Source: Vampirovibrio chlorellavorus
GTDB lineage: Bacteria; Cyanobacteriota; Vampirovibrionia; Vampirovibrionales; Vampirovibrionaceae
Length of the DNA: 64,000 nucleotides
NCBI GenBank assembly: GCA_003149345.1
Contig: QFWI01000031.1
Location: forward strand, 124,001-188,000
Direction of reading: 5' to 3'
Positions within the stretch are counted from its first letter, which is position 1; each line of letters starts with the position of its first letter. The notes under the pieces were generated by a model. The model had not been told where the DNA came from and did not search any database. It saw nothing but the letters and a program-made list of their open reading frames with translations. This document shows, piece by piece, positions 1-9,305 of this stretch. The translations under genes were made by a program, and so were the position numbers.

Positions 1-2277
1 GATCCACCAGCGGATCCACCTAAACTGAGTGATGTTGCTACTACTACCTTACAACTCACGGAATCAGCCGAAGCCGATGCGGCTGCCAATCAGGCGGCCG
101 CTGCCAAGCCGGGCGACACATCCCAAGGACAGGCTGGGGCCGGTAACATTCCCGTAATCGGTGCCGCTGCCGGTGGCGTTGTCGCTGCCGCAACCGCTGC
201 CGCTGCCGCTAACAGGCCGGGCGCTATATCCCAAGAACAGGCTGGGGCCGGTAACATTCCCGTAATCGGGGCCGCTGCCGGAATACCTGTCACTCTCGCA
301 GGCGCCTCTGCCGGGCAGGGCGCCACATCCCAAGGACAGACTTTCCCTGGCGATTTCTCTAACGGTTTAGCTCTCGGTACCGCTCTCGGTGAAGCTGCCG
401 CTAAAGTTGCTGGCCAAGCCGGTTACGTTGCCGGCTACGAAGACGGTTACAATGCGGCACAGGCAGCCCTTGGCTCCGGTCCTACCATCAATATCAACGC
501 GCCACTTCCACCTGGCACAATCCTGACACAACATGTAGATGATAATCATGACGGCATGGCAGACATCACGACAACAATCACAGTCCCACCCGCACCCGGT
601 AGCACAACCGCACCTCCGCCCGCTGCTCAGCCCGCAGCCGATAGCGGTGCAACGCCTGCTAACGGTGCAACCCCAGCTCCCGGTGCAACACCAGCTCCCG
701 GTGCAACCCCAGCTCCCGGTGCAGCGCCTGCCAACGGTGCAACCCCAGCTCCCGGTGCAACACCAGCTCCCGGTGCAGTACCTAACGCGAAACCTGGTCA
801 AATTTGGGGCACAGATAATTCTGGTGACGGCTCGAACGACCAATGGTACGAGGTAAAACCCGATGGCTCACAGATGGAGGGCTTTGATACTGCTGATGCG
901 GACGGTAATACGGACGGCAATGCCGACCAATGGTACGAGGTAAAACCCGATGGCTCCAAAATGTGGGGCTATGATGACGATAAAGATGGCAGGGCCGAGA
1001 GATGGACCGAGGAAAGGGCCGATGGCTCCGAGACTTGGGGCTATGATACTGATGGCGATGGCAGAGCCGACAAATGGACCGAGCAAAGCCCCAATGGTCA
1101 GTACAGGGAGGTCTTTGATAGAAATAAAGACGGAGAGGCCGATGAGTGGGGCCCTCTACAGCCCCCCGGTGGCGGAGCCGGTAACCCCGGCGGTGGCGCT
1201 GGCGGAAGCAGTGCAACACCAGCTCCCGGTGCAGCGCCAGCTCCCGGTGCAACGCCAGCTCCCGGTGCAGCGCCAGCTCCCGGTGCAACGCCAGCTCCCG
1301 GTGCAACGCCAGCTCCCGGTGCAGCGCCAGCTCCCGGTGCAACGCCAGCTCCCGGTGCAACGCCAGCTCCCGGTGCAGCGCCAGCTCCCGGTGCAACGCC
1401 AGCTCCCGGTGCAACGCCAGCTCCCGGTGCAGCGCCAGCTCCCGGTGCAACGCCAGCTCCCGGTGCAACGCCAGCTCCCGGTGCAGCGCCAGCTCCCGGT
1501 GCAACGCCAGCTCCCGGTGCAACGCCCGCAGCCGATGCCGATCCTACAGCGACATACAGCGGAATAGGCGGAGCAATGAAAAGGAAAGGAAAAGCTCAGT
1601 TCAACGATGCTGATGTACAAGCAATGGCAGATGGAACAGGCGAATTCGCAGATGCCACGCCAGAAGAAAAAGCCGCTGCGCAGGCATTTTTGGCCAATAA
1701 AGGTTGGCGAACCGCCGCGGACGCCTATGGCCAAAATGGTGGCGCCAAAATGGATGGTGCCATTGATGGTTCCTATTGGACGAAGACTTTTGAAACTGAC
1801 CAGAGTATTGATGCTGTGGTCGGAACCTCTAAGAATATAGCGGGATCTGGCTCCTTTGCGGTTGGTCAAAACGGTGAAACCACCTTAGGCGGCGCGGATC
1901 TGGAGCAGGCTCTGGGTCGTGAAACACAGGCACAAACCGATGCGAGACGTAACCGGGAAAATCGCCTCAATGCCGTCTTGAATATACCCGGGATTGCGAC
2001 ACCAAACGCTGATGGTCAGCAAGGATTTACCACGGCGCAACTCAAAGAAATGGCAAGAACGGGTACATTCAAGGGTCAGACCTTGACCCCAGCACAGAGA
2101 GCCGCCGTGGACGCAGTGGCGCAAGATGAGACCTTAATGAATGTTCTGGATGAGCTAGATACGACTGGCCCGAATAGTGCCAACGCAGACGGTTGGATCA
2201 ACGCCGCAACGCTCCAGGCACATATGATGTACGCCCTGAGATACGCGGCGGCAGCTGATGCGAATCCCTACGCCTAA
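1..2277 (+). CDS. Repeat-rich, probably Ca-binding surface protein (5' partial)
   Basis: The reading frame is open from base 1 to the TAA at 2275-2277, so this is the C-terminal part (758 residues) of a longer protein whose start lies outside the window. An internal ATG at 556 exists, but coding character continues upstream of it. Visible parts in order: Ala/Gly-rich low-complexity sequence with a motif [13 protein letters not shown] occurring twice; an Asp-rich loop [10 protein letters not shown]; a first PAPGAT array; about five units of roughly 28 residues with the pattern W-Y/T-E...DGS..WGYD-x-D-x-DG-x-AD, resembling EF-hand, dockerin or TSP3 calcium loops; a second, longer PAPGAT array; and two related C-terminal segments. 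I recognise no named family. Extracellular location and calcium binding are inferences from the loops and composition. The gene is convergent with the RND operon and is followed by a terminator. Confidence 0.8.
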   Translation, partial: DPPADPPKLSDVATTTLQLTESAEADAAANQAAAAKPGDTSQGQAGAGNIPVIGAAAGGVVAAATAAAAANRPGAISQEQAGAGNIPVIGAAAGIPVTLAGASAGQGATSQGQTFPGDFSNGLALGTALGEAAAKVAGQAGYVAGYEDGYNAAQAALGSGPTININAPLPPGTILTQHVDDNHDGMADITTTITVPPAPGSTTAPPPAAQPAADSGATPANGATPAPGATPAPGATPAPGAAPANGATPAPGATPAPGAVPNAKPGQIWGTDNSGDGSNDQWYEVKPDGSQMEGFDTADADGNTDGNADQWYEVKPDGSKMWGYDDDKDGRAERWTEERADGSETWGYDTDGDGRADKWTEQSPNGQYREVFDRNKDGEADEWGPLQPPGGGAGNPGGGAGGSSATPAPGAAPAPGATPAPGAAPAPGATPAPGATPAPGAAPAPGATPAPGATPAPGAAPAPGATPAPGATPAPGAAPAPGATPAPGATPAPGAAPAPGATPAPGATPAADADPTATYSGIGGAMKRKGKAQFNDADVQAMADGTGEFADATPEEKAAAQAFLANKGWRTAADAYGQNGGAKMDGAIDGSYWTKTFETDQSIDAVVGTSKNIAGSGSFAVGQNGETTLGGADLEQALGRETQAQTDARRNRENRLNAVLNIPGIATPNADGQQGFTTAQLKEMARTGTFKGQTLTPAQRAAVDAVAQDETLMNVLDELDTTGPNSANADGWINAATLQAHMMYALRYAAAADANPYA
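648..780 (+). repeat. 18-bp tandem repeat, first array
   Basis: Degenerate copies of an 18-bp unit encode PAPGAT and PANGAT hexapeptides. The units vary at third codon positions more than those of the second array, which suggests this is the older array. Because 18 is a multiple of three, several other frames also stay open here; those are not genes. Confidence 0.85.
1212..1527 (+). repeat. 18-bp tandem repeat, second array with 54-bp higher order
   Basis: About seventeen near-identical 18-bp units encode alternating ATPAPG and AAPAPG hexapeptides. After the first four units the order settles into a 54-bp super-unit ([18 protein letters not shown]). This implies expansion by duplication of three-unit blocks and a likely length-variable stalk. 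The long minus-strand frames over this stretch are by-products of the repeat. Confidence 0.92.
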
Positions 2278-2313
2278 AAAGGGGTAAACCAACAGGCATC
2301 ACCGTTTAAGTCA

Positions 2314-2354
2314 CAAAAGCCTTCGCCCCCCACCGGGACGGGCGGGGGCTTTTG
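2314..2354. terminator. Bidirectional intrinsic terminator
   Basis: An inverted repeat starts with CAAAAGCC and ends with GGCTTTTG, with C-rich and G-rich inner parts that also pair. It lies between the convergent repeat protein and the RND permease gene and could serve both strands. Confidence 0.75.
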
Positions 2355-2386
2355 CCTGTGTCAGCCATAAGCCCCCACATCCGCTA

Positions 2387-5300
2387 TCAAGCTGCCCGTT
2401 GACGACCCGCCCAGCGTTCCTTGAAGGCATCCAGGTAAATGTAGAGTACCGGGGTAATGTACAAGGTCAACAACTGGGACACCAGAAGCCCCCCAAACAC
2501 GGCCAGGCCCAACGTCCGCCGGGATTCCGAACCGGCCCCCAAGCCAATGGCCAGGGGCAAGGCCCCCATCAGGGCGGCCAGCGTGGTCATCATAATCGGG
2601 CGGAACCGCACCAGACAGGCCTCGTAAATGGCCTCCGCCGCGGACTTGTGCCCCTTGCGCTGGACGTCCAGGGCAAAGTCAATCATCATGATGGCGTTCT
2701 TTTTCACAATACCAATCAGCAAAATCAGGCCCAAAAAGCCGTAAATATCCAAATCCCGGTTAAACAGGTACAGGGTCAGCAAAGCCCCCAAGCCCGCCGG
2801 GGGCAGACCGGACAAAATGGTGATGGGGTGAATGAAGCTCTCGTACAAAATACCCAGCACCAGATAGATCACCAGCACGGCAATGATCAACAAAAAGCCC
2901 ATGCCGCTCAGGGAGGATTGAAACTCCTGGGCGCTCCCCTGAAAACTGCTGCGCACCGTGCCGGGCAAGGTCTGCCGGGCCATGCCCTCAATCTCGGCCA
3001 CCTTTTGGCCCAACGACACTCCGGGCCGCAGGTTAAAGGAAATTGTGGTGGAGGGGAATTGCCCCAAATGGCTGACGCTCAAGGGCCCCACGCTGCGCTT
3101 TAAAGTGGCCAGGGCGTTCAGGGGCACCAAATTCCCGTTGCCGGATCGCACGTAAATGGCCGACAGATCCTCCAGGCTCTGCTGGTACTCCGGCAGCAAT
3201 TCCAGAATGACCTGATAATCGTTATTGGCAGCGTAAATGGTGGACACCTGCCGGGTGCCGTAGGCGTTGCTCAGGGCCAGCTCAATCTGCTCGGCGGTAA
3301 TACCCAGACTGGAGGCCTTGCTGCGATCGATGTCCACCGTCAACTGCGGGCTGGTCATCTGCAAGTCGGTGGTCACATCCTGCAAGCCGTCCAGTGATTT
3401 CATCTTCTCCAGCATGGTATCGGTGGACTGATACAAGGCGGGTAAATCGGGACTTTGCAGCGTAAACTGGTACAAACTCTTGCTCAACTGGCCCCCCAAA
3501 CGAATGGTGGGCGGGGCCTGCATAAAGGCCCGAATCCCCGGCACCTGGGCCAGTTGGGGCCGTAATTTCTGGATGATTTGGGTGACCGTTTCCTGCCGTT
3601 CTTCCAGCGGCTTTAACGTGGCGAAAATTCGCCCGGTATTGCCATTGTCCACGCTGGACATGACGCTATGCACGTTGGGATTTTTACGAATAATGTCCAC
3701 CAGTTGCTGCTGATGGGCCACCATTTGGGGAAAGGCGATGCCCTGAGGCCCTTCGGTGGAAGTAAACAACTGGTTGGTGTCCTCGGTGGGAATAAAGCCT
3801 TTGGATACCAGCCCGAACATCACCACGGTCAGGCCGAGGAAAACCGCGAACACGGCCATGGTGGTCTTTTTGTAGCGCAAACAGATTTTGAGCGTGTCGT
3901 GGTAAATCTCGTACAAATAGTTAAACCCGGCCTCAAAGGCCACCAGCAGGCCGTTTTTCTGATCGGCGTGAATGTTCTGAACCCGCAGCAAGCGACTGCA
4001 CAACATGGGGGTCAGGGACAGGGAAATAAACCCTGAAATCAGAATGGAGACCGCCATGGTCATGGCGAATTCGTTGAACAAACGACCCACCACCCCGCCC
4101 ATAAACAGGATGGGAATGAACACGGCCACCAGTGAAATCGTCATGGACAACACGGTAAAGGCAATCTCCCGAGAGCCGATCACCGACGCTTCCAAGGGCC
4201 CTTTGCCCATTTCCATGTGCCGAATGATGTTCTCCAGCACCACGATGGCGTCATCCACCACAAAACCCACCGCCAGGGTCAGAGCCATCAGAGACAGGTT
4301 ATCCAGGTTAAAATTGAGCAGCGACATAGCCGCAAAAGTGCCCACAATGGACATGGGCAAAGCCAGACTGGCAATCAGGGTGGCGAACATATTCCGCAAA
4401 AACAGAAAGATGACCGCAATAACCAGCACAATGGTGATCACCAGGGTCAGCTGCACATCCTCTACGGATTTACGAATGGTCTGGGAGCGATCGAAGACCA
4501 CCTCCAGCTTAACGGAAGGCGGAATGATGGCCTGAAAGCTGGGGAACAGATCCTTGACCTTGTCAATGACCCCGATGGTATTGGTGCCGGGCTGCCGTTG
4601 CACCGCCAGCACAATGCCCCGGGTGCCGTTAAACCAGCTGGCGGTTTTGTTGTTTTCCACGCTATCCAGCACCCGGCCCAATTCGCTGAGATACACGGGC
4701 GAGCCGTTGCGGTAGGCCACAATCAGCGGACGGTAATCGCTGGCGTTCATCAGCTGGCCACTGGCTTTGACCGTGTAGTTGCGATAGTCCCCGTACAAAA
4801 CGCCGGTGGGTAAATTCACGTTGCCTTTTTGAATGGCCGTGGCCACTTCATCAATGCCCAGATTTCGGCTGGCCAGGGCTTTGGGATCGACTTGTACCCG
4901 CACGGCGTACTTTTGCGATCCGAACACGGACACCTGAGCCACCCCGTTAATCATGGAAATGCGCTGAGCCACCACTTTCTGCGCGTACTCGTCCACTTGC
5001 GACAAGGGCAGGATCGGCGAGGTCAGGGCCAGATAGATAATGGGAGAATCCGCCGGGTTGACCTTGCGCAGCGAGGGTGGTGAGGGCATGTCGTTGGGCA
5101 ATTTCCGCAAAGCCGAAGAGATGGCGGCCTGCACGTCCTGGGCGGCCGCGTCGATGTTTCGACTTAAATTGAATTGCAGGGTAATGGAGGTTGAGCCCAG
5201 GCTACTGGTGGAGTTCATGGAATCCAGACCGGCAATGGTGGAAAATTGCTGTTCCAAGGGGGTGGCCACGGAAGCGGCCATGGTGTCCGGGTTGGCCCCG

Positions 5301-5458
5301 GGCAGACTGGCACTGACCTGAATGGTGGGAAAATCAACGTTGGGCAAATCACTCACCGGCAACTGACGGTAAGCCAGGATCCCAAACAACAAGATGCCCA
5401 GCATGACCAGGGTGGTCATAATCGGTCTATCGATAAAGAGTTTGGTGAAGTTGTTCAC
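2387..5458 (-). CDS. RND efflux permease (HAE1/MdtB-MdtC type)
   Basis: A 1023-residue inner-membrane proton-driven transporter that would pump lipophilic compounds from the periplasm or inner membrane through a tripartite channel. The N-terminus begins MNNFTKLFIDRPIMTT and is followed by the first membrane helix, as in AcrB and MdtB/C. The proton-relay pair is Asp402-Asp403 in GFVVDDAIVVLENI, and the partner Lys lies in the late helix with GIVKKNAIMM. Length is normal for the family. The start is GTG, 27 bp after the stop of the adaptor gene, so both are one transcript. The KKN motif is typical of the MdtBC branch. No outer-membrane TolC-like gene is present nearby, so the pump probably uses a channel encoded elsewhere. 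Confidence 0.96.
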   Translation of the reverse strand: MNNFTKLFIDRPIMTTLVMLGILLFGILAYRQLPVSDLPNVDFPTIQVSASLPGANPDTMAASVATPLEQQFSTIAGLDSMNSTSSLGSTSITLQFNLSRNIDAAAQDVQAAISSALRKLPNDMPSPPSLRKVNPADSPIIYLALTSPILPLSQVDEYAQKVVAQRISMINGVAQVSVFGSQKYAVRVQVDPKALASRNLGIDEVATAIQKGNVNLPTGVLYGDYRNYTVKASGQLMNASDYRPLIVAYRNGSPVYLSELGRVLDSVENNKTASWFNGTRGIVLAVQRQPGTNTIGVIDKVKDLFPSFQAIIPPSVKLEVVFDRSQTIRKSVEDVQLTLVITIVLVIAVIFLFLRNMFATLIASLALPMSIVGTFAAMSLLNFNLDNLSLMALTLAVGFVVDDAIVVLENIIRHMEMGKGPLEASVIGSREIAFTVLSMTISLVAVFIPILFMGGVVGRLFNEFAMTMAVSILISGFISLSLTPMLCSRLLRVQNIHADQKNGLLVAFEAGFNYLYEIYHDTLKICLRYKKTTMAVFAVFLGLTVVMFGLVSKGFIPTEDTNQLFTSTEGPQGIAFPQMVAHQQQLVDIIRKNPNVHSVMSSVDNGNTGRIFATLKPLEERQETVTQIIQKLRPQLAQVPGIRAFMQAPPTIRLGGQLSKSLYQFTLQSPDLPALYQSTDTMLEKMKSLDGLQDVTTDLQMTSPQLTVDIDRSKASSLGITAEQIELALSNAYGTRQVSTIYAANNDYQVILELLPEYQQSLEDLSAIYVRSGNGNLVPLNALATLKRSVGPLSVSHLGQFPSTTISFNLRPGVSLGQKVAEIEGMARQTLPGTVRSSFQGSAQEFQSSLSGMGFLLIIAVLVIYLVLGILYESFIHPITILSGLPPAGLGALLTLYLFNRDLDIYGFLGLILLIGIVKKNAIMMIDFALDVQRKGHKSAAEAIYEACLVRFRPIMMTTLAALMGALPLAIGLGAGSESRRTLGLAVFGGLLVSQLLTLYITPVLYIYLDAFKERWAGRQRAA

Positions 5459-5485
5459 GTCATCAAGCTTTCATGGATTGGCTAA

Positions 5486-6838
5486 TTATTGGCGGGCGAC
5501 CGGCTTTATTTCAGGTCTTCCAGATTTCACCTGAAGCCTGGAGCCCTCGGAAAGCTGAAACTGTCCATCGGTCACCACCTGCTCCCCAGCAGTCAAGCCT
5601 GTGCGAATGACCACCTGATTGCCCACAATCCGATCCACCACCACGGGCCGCATTTTGGCCAGCCCCGCCTGGGCCACGTAGACATAATCACCCTGTTGGC
5701 CGCTTTGCAACGCCAATAAGGGAATGACAATCGCCCGGGGTTGCTCGGCCAGTTTCAGAACCACGTCTACATACTGGCCCGGCCACAATTTACGGGCCTC
5801 GTTGGAAAAACGCGCTTTCATCCGAATAGTGCCGGTATTGGTGTCCACCGTATTGTCCAGAAAATCCACCAGCCCGGTTAATCGGGTGGGCGGGGTTTCC
5901 CGGGTTTCCACATCCACCGGGAAGCGACGGGCCTTGCCTGTCGCACGCAGGGACTTCAAACTCTGCTCCGGCACGGAAAAGCCCACGTTAATGGGGTTCA
6001 GGCGATCCAGCCGCACCAGTTCGGTATCCCCGGCCTTCACCGTATCCCCCACATGAATTTTCCGGCTGCCGGTGCGACCGGAAAAGGGGGCCCGAATGGT
6101 ACCGTAGGCCAGCTTGATTCGGTTACTTTCCACCACGGCCTGATCGGCTCGCACGTTGGCCAAGGCGCTTTCAATACTGGAACGATCCGCTTCCACAATG
6201 GCCCAGGCGTTTTCCAGGGCGGATCGATCGGAGGCCAGCGTGGCTTCAGCGGCCCGACGTGCGGTAACCGCCTGTTCATATTGATCCTGACTGATAAAGT
6301 CGTCCTTGAGCAGGGAGGCGAACCGCTTTTCCTGCGCCAATGCGTACTCCAGCTGAGCCGCGTCCCGATCGATATTGGCCTGAGCCTGTTTGACGGCACT
6401 TTGATCGCGAACCAGGTTAGCTTGCGCTTGCGCCACCAGAGACTGATCCTTGCTGACCACCGCCTGAGCCTGAGCCAGGGAGGCCTGCACAGGCTGGGTA
6501 TCGATGCTGAACAACAACTGCCCCTGCTCCACAAAGGCCCCCTCCTGAAAGTGAATCCCGGTCAGTCGGCCTTCCAGCTGAGGCTTGAGAGTGACCGTGG
6601 AAATCGGCTCCACGGTACCAATGGTCTGAATTTGAACCGGCATGGTCTGAAGCGTCACCGGGGCCAAGGTCACCGGAACCGGAATGTTTTTCAAATCCCG
6701 CATCCCTTTCTTGCCGCCAGCTGCCTGCTCCTGCTGTCGCGTCCAGGCAAAGACACCCAGCAGCAAAGCGACCAGAACCAAAGCGCCCCACAGGCGAGGC
6801 AATTTCAGGCGATTGGGGCGAGCGCTCACCGAAGTCAT
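5486..6838 (-). CDS. RND periplasmic adaptor subunit
   Basis: A 450-residue membrane-fusion protein of the MdtA/AcrA type that bridges the RND permease and an outer-membrane channel. An N-terminal membrane anchor (residues about 17-33) precedes the first half-motif GRLTGIHFQEGAFVEQGQLL of a biotinyl-lipoyl-like domain. A long Ala/Gln-rich coiled hairpin spans residues about 110-250, and the second half-motif AYGTIRAPFSGRTG follows. Beta-barrel and membrane-proximal domains complete it. The hairpin looks longer than in a typical MdtA. The start codon overlaps the stop of the upstream tetR-like gene by 4 bp (ATGA), showing translational coupling. Confidence 0.95.
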   Translation of the reverse strand: MTSVSARPNRLKLPRLWGALVLVALLLGVFAWTRQQEQAAGGKKGMRDLKNIPVPVTLAPVTLQTMPVQIQTIGTVEPISTVTLKPQLEGRLTGIHFQEGAFVEQGQLLFSIDTQPVQASLAQAQAVVSKDQSLVAQAQANLVRDQSAVKQAQANIDRDAAQLEYALAQEKRFASLLKDDFISQDQYEQAVTARRAAEATLASDRSALENAWAIVEADRSSIESALANVRADQAVVESNRIKLAYGTIRAPFSGRTGSRKIHVGDTVKAGDTELVRLDRLNPINVGFSVPEQSLKSLRATGKARRFPVDVETRETPPTRLTGLVDFLDNTVDTNTGTIRMKARFSNEARKLWPGQYVDVVLKLAEQPRAIVIPLLALQSGQQGDYVYVAQAGLAKMRPVVVDRIVGNQVVIRTGLTAGEQVVTDGQFQLSEGSRLQVKSGRPEIKPVARQ

Positions 6839-7449
6839 AAGGAGCCTCCCGAAGCGTGAACCCGTAATCCGCTGAACAACAGTTCCAGCAATTCAGCGGC
6901 CTGATGCTGCAACTTGACACGGGTGGCAGAAGCCTCATAGGGGGGCAATACCCCTCGCAAAGCCAGTAAAATCAACTGGGCGCTGTGGGACGCATCAATG
7001 GCCGGATTCATCTCTCCCGCCGCCTGGGCCCGTTGCAACAAGGTTTCCACCAGGCTGAGACGAGCCTGAAAAAAAGGCGCTAACAACAGACGAACCCGCT
7101 CCCCGCTGGCGGCCATTTCCTCGGGGCTCCGCCGATTCTGGCGCACCGAGGCAAAGACCTCCCCCACGTTTTGCACCAGCATGATTTTCAACAGCGCCAA
7201 GGGCGATTTATCCGATCGGGACACGACCCGGCGCATGTGTTCAAGCTCCGTCTGTTTGTTCTCCAGTATCAGGGCGAATAAAATCGCCTCTTTGCTTTCA
7301 AATTCAAGATAAACGCTGCCTTTACCGATTCCGGCCCTGAGGGCAATGTCTTCGAGGGTGGTTTTCTGGTAGCCAAACTGGGCAAACAAGGCCGAGGCGG
7401 CTTCTAAAATCAGCTCAGAGCGATTTTGCTGAATCTTTTTTCGTGCCAT
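6835..7449 (-). CDS. TetR/AcrR family transcriptional regulator
   Basis: A 204-residue repressor-type protein. The N-terminal helix-turn-helix reads TLEDIALRAGIGKGSVYLEF (about residues 30-50), followed by the usual ESKEAIL helix. The C-terminal half is an all-helical ligand domain without recognisable identity. It is the first gene of the efflux operon and is coupled to the adaptor gene by an overlapping stop and start. By analogy with AcrR and MexL-type systems it likely represses its own operon through the palindrome about 50 bp upstream, with release by pump substrates. The substrates cannot be read from the sequence. Confidence 0.95.
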   Translation of the reverse strand: MARKKIQQNRSELILEAASALFAQFGYQKTTLEDIALRAGIGKGSVYLEFESKEAILFALILENKQTELEHMRRVVSRSDKSPLALLKIMLVQNVGEVFASVRQNRRSPEEMAASGERVRLLLAPFFQARLSLVETLLQRAQAAGEMNPAIDASHSAQLILLALRGVLPPYEASATRVKLQHQAAELLELLFSGLRVHASGGSL

Positions 7450-7500
7450 TAAGCAAGCCTTTTTCTTTATGAGAGCGGGTGAATTGCCATTCCTCTAATT

Positions 7501-7525
7501 TTGACCCATTTTAAAATTTGGTCAA
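7501..7525. promoter_or_regulatory. Palindromic operator candidate for the TetR regulator
   Basis: A 25-bp dyad with perfect outer arms TTGACC and GGTCAA and an AT-rich core containing ATTTTAAAAT; only two mismatched pairs occur over the whole dyad. It lies 51 bp upstream of the tetR-like start codon, where TetR-family operators usually lie. It also precedes the rightward gene at 7753, so control of both directions is possible. Confidence 0.6.
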
Positions 7526-7752
7526 GAAAGTCTTCCATAACCATCCGAGATCAATCCGAAATCCATCCGAAATCGCATCGTACGATCCCTTTACCCGCCA
7601 AAACGATCAAAAGTTTCAACCTTGTGAAAGCTCACATTCAAACGACGGCTTCTATGTACTGTGCTTCTATTTCGGTGCTTATATTATTGGGGTGTTTGCG
7701 GTATGGTGTGCTGGTCTCTCTGTTTGATGGACACGAGTACAGGCGCGTCTTT

Positions 7753-8625
7753 ATGTCTACTTTGTCTACCCCGCCGCAGCCCACCAACCCGCGCACCAGC
7801 CCGCGCACCAACACATGGATGCAGCCCTATTCATCCAGTCGGCCTTTCATGCCGGTAACCGCCAACCTTTCCGAGCTGATGAGCAGTAAGCATCCGACCA
7901 AGCCCACCTCCCCAATCCTACCGGCGGAGAGCAGGCACCGTATTCAGGGCGCCCATCTGGCCGGGGCAGGGCTCTTATTCGCTGTGGGCCTTGCCACGCA
8001 CCATCTGCCCGGAAAAGTGGTTGGCCCCAGCGCAGGCAAATTCCTGTTTTCGCCCGACTGGAAAAGTTGGGCCCGAGTGGGTTTAGGGGTAGCAGCGGTG
8101 GGCCAGCTCAACAAAGGTTTTCAGTGGAAGCCGCCCGCCTGGCTCACCGGCCTTGAATCGGCGGCGGTGATCACCCCCATGGCCCTCCGCTTTAACAAAG
8201 CCTCCGGCCTAACGCTGCTCATGGTGGCGCCTCTGGTGGCGGCAGCCGTTCAGGCCAACCAGTGGGCCCAACAGTTTTATGTGAACGATCTCAAAGCGCA
8301 ATGCCATCTGCCGGAATCGGTAGCCCGCCTGGGCGTTTCCCTGTCCGTGGGGGGGCTGAGCATTGTGGCGTCGTTGTTGGCCCACCGCCAGTTGCGCAAT
8401 TTACCCATTGAAAAACTGCCCCTGAAGAACTTTCCCTGGCTACAACGCAAAGCCCAAGACCTCAAGAAAAACCTGACCGAAATCATGGGCACGGGGGCGC
8501 TCATCCAGACCTGTCCCCGTGGCTGTAGCCCCAGTATCATCTGCATGAGCGAAATCGGCGAGATGATTGGCGGCCTGTGGCAGGGGCATCAGCAACAAAA
8601 ACAAAACAACCCCCGAAAGTCATAA
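7753..8625 (+). CDS. Uncharacterised membrane protein
   Basis: I do not recognise a family. I start at ATG 7753 (MSTLSTPPQPTNPRTS, 290 residues); the frame is open further upstream to a TTG inside the palindrome, but that stretch has no convincing start signal. The N-terminal ~60 residues are Pro/Ser/Thr-rich and probably disordered. Three or four hydrophobic segments follow, around GAHLAGAGLLFAVGLA, SGLTLLMVAPLVAAAVQA and ARLGVSLSVGGLSIVASLLA. The C-terminal region contains CPRGCSPSIIC, a Cys-rich patch. Its organisation resembles the orphan protein at 10810-12015. Function unknown. Confidence 0.6.
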   Translation: MSTLSTPPQPTNPRTSPRTNTWMQPYSSSRPFMPVTANLSELMSSKHPTKPTSPILPAESRHRIQGAHLAGAGLLFAVGLATHHLPGKVVGPSAGKFLFSPDWKSWARVGLGVAAVGQLNKGFQWKPPAWLTGLESAAVITPMALRFNKASGLTLLMVAPLVAAAVQANQWAQQFYVNDLKAQCHLPESVARLGVSLSVGGLSIVASLLAHRQLRNLPIEKLPLKNFPWLQRKAQDLKKNLTEIMGTGALIQTCPRGCSPSIICMSEIGEMIGGLWQGHQQQKQNNPRKS

Positions 8626-8658
8626 CGGGTTATCCCAATAAAAGGAGGTGAATACAGA

Positions 8659-8823
8659 ATGAACGTACAATTCAAAGGCAACAACCCCTTGCTGGCCCTG
8701 CAACAAAAGAAAGTGGCCCTGCAACAACAAAAAGAGCAAGCGCAAGCCAAATTGCTGAATGCCCTGCAAGCGGATACCTTCGAGAAAAAAGGCCCTCAGT
8801 TCGGCGGTAGCTGCTGCCGGTAG
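8659..8823 (+). CDS. 54-residue peptide ending in GGSCCR
   Basis: A short reading frame with a very strong ribosome-binding site (AAAGGAGGTG, 8 bases before the ATG). The product starts MNVQFKGNN, has a Gln/Lys/Ala-rich helix with LALQQKK repeated as VALQQQK, and ends FGGSCCR. It has no signal peptide. Spacing to the upstream membrane-protein gene (33 bp) suggests co-transcription. The same GSCC motif appears near the N-terminus of the next small protein. Function unknown; the start signal and codon use support a real gene. Confidence 0.65.
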   Translation: MNVQFKGNNPLLALQQKKVALQQQKEQAQAKLLNALQADTFEKKGPQFGGSCCR

Positions 8824-8940
8824 TTGCTGAATATCCCATTACGGGTCAATTCAATCCCATTTGCGTCGGTTCTGCCACATTCTGACGGGGCCGACGCACT
8901 TCCCCTTTCCCAAGCAAAACCATTTTGATCGCCTAAGCCC

Positions 8941-9213
8941 ATGCCCACTATTGCCAACCACCCGCCACATACCCTCTACTTTCAGGGAAGCTGCTGCGCC
9001 CACCAGTCCGTCCAACCAAAACCCGTGGCCCCTGCCCCGCTCAGCCCCCCTCAGTCCGCTGAGCCAATCGCTCCTCCCTCAAACGCAGAACCACCAGCCA
9101 AGCCTTTGCTCTCTCTGAAACAGCAGGTCAAGCAGTGGCTTGAGGAATTTTGGCGAATTCTCACCACCGATTTTTGGGCCCTGTTCCGGGGGCATCCTCC
9201 AGCCAAAAAATGA
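8941..9213 (+). CDS. Small Pro-rich protein with GSCC motif
   Basis: A 90-residue unrecognised protein. Residues about 13-18 read YFQGSCC, echoing the end of the preceding 54-residue peptide. The middle is Pro/Ala/Ser-rich (APAPLSPPQSAEPIAPPS). The C-terminal part is an amphipathic, Trp-rich segment (QWLEEFWRILTTDFWALF) that might bind a membrane surface. No strong ribosome-binding site is seen before ATG 8941. It may be expressed with its neighbours at 7753 and 8659. Confidence 0.5.
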   Translation: MPTIANHPPHTLYFQGSCCAHQSVQPKPVAPAPLSPPQSAEPIAPPSNAEPPAKPLLSLKQQVKQWLEEFWRILTTDFWALFRGHPPAKK

Positions 9214-9305
9214 AACCCAGACAGCCAATTCTCGCCAAGGAAAGTGACTGGCGCATTCATGGGATAAACGGATTAAAATGGATCAAAGCCAGCAGGCCCG
9301 GAGCC

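Noticed and set aside
782..1522. Long minus-strand frame with HRELAL-type repeats
   Set aside because: It is a by-product of the 18-bp tandem array, which keeps several frames open. It has no start signal, and the plus-strand frame continues beyond the arrays on both sides.
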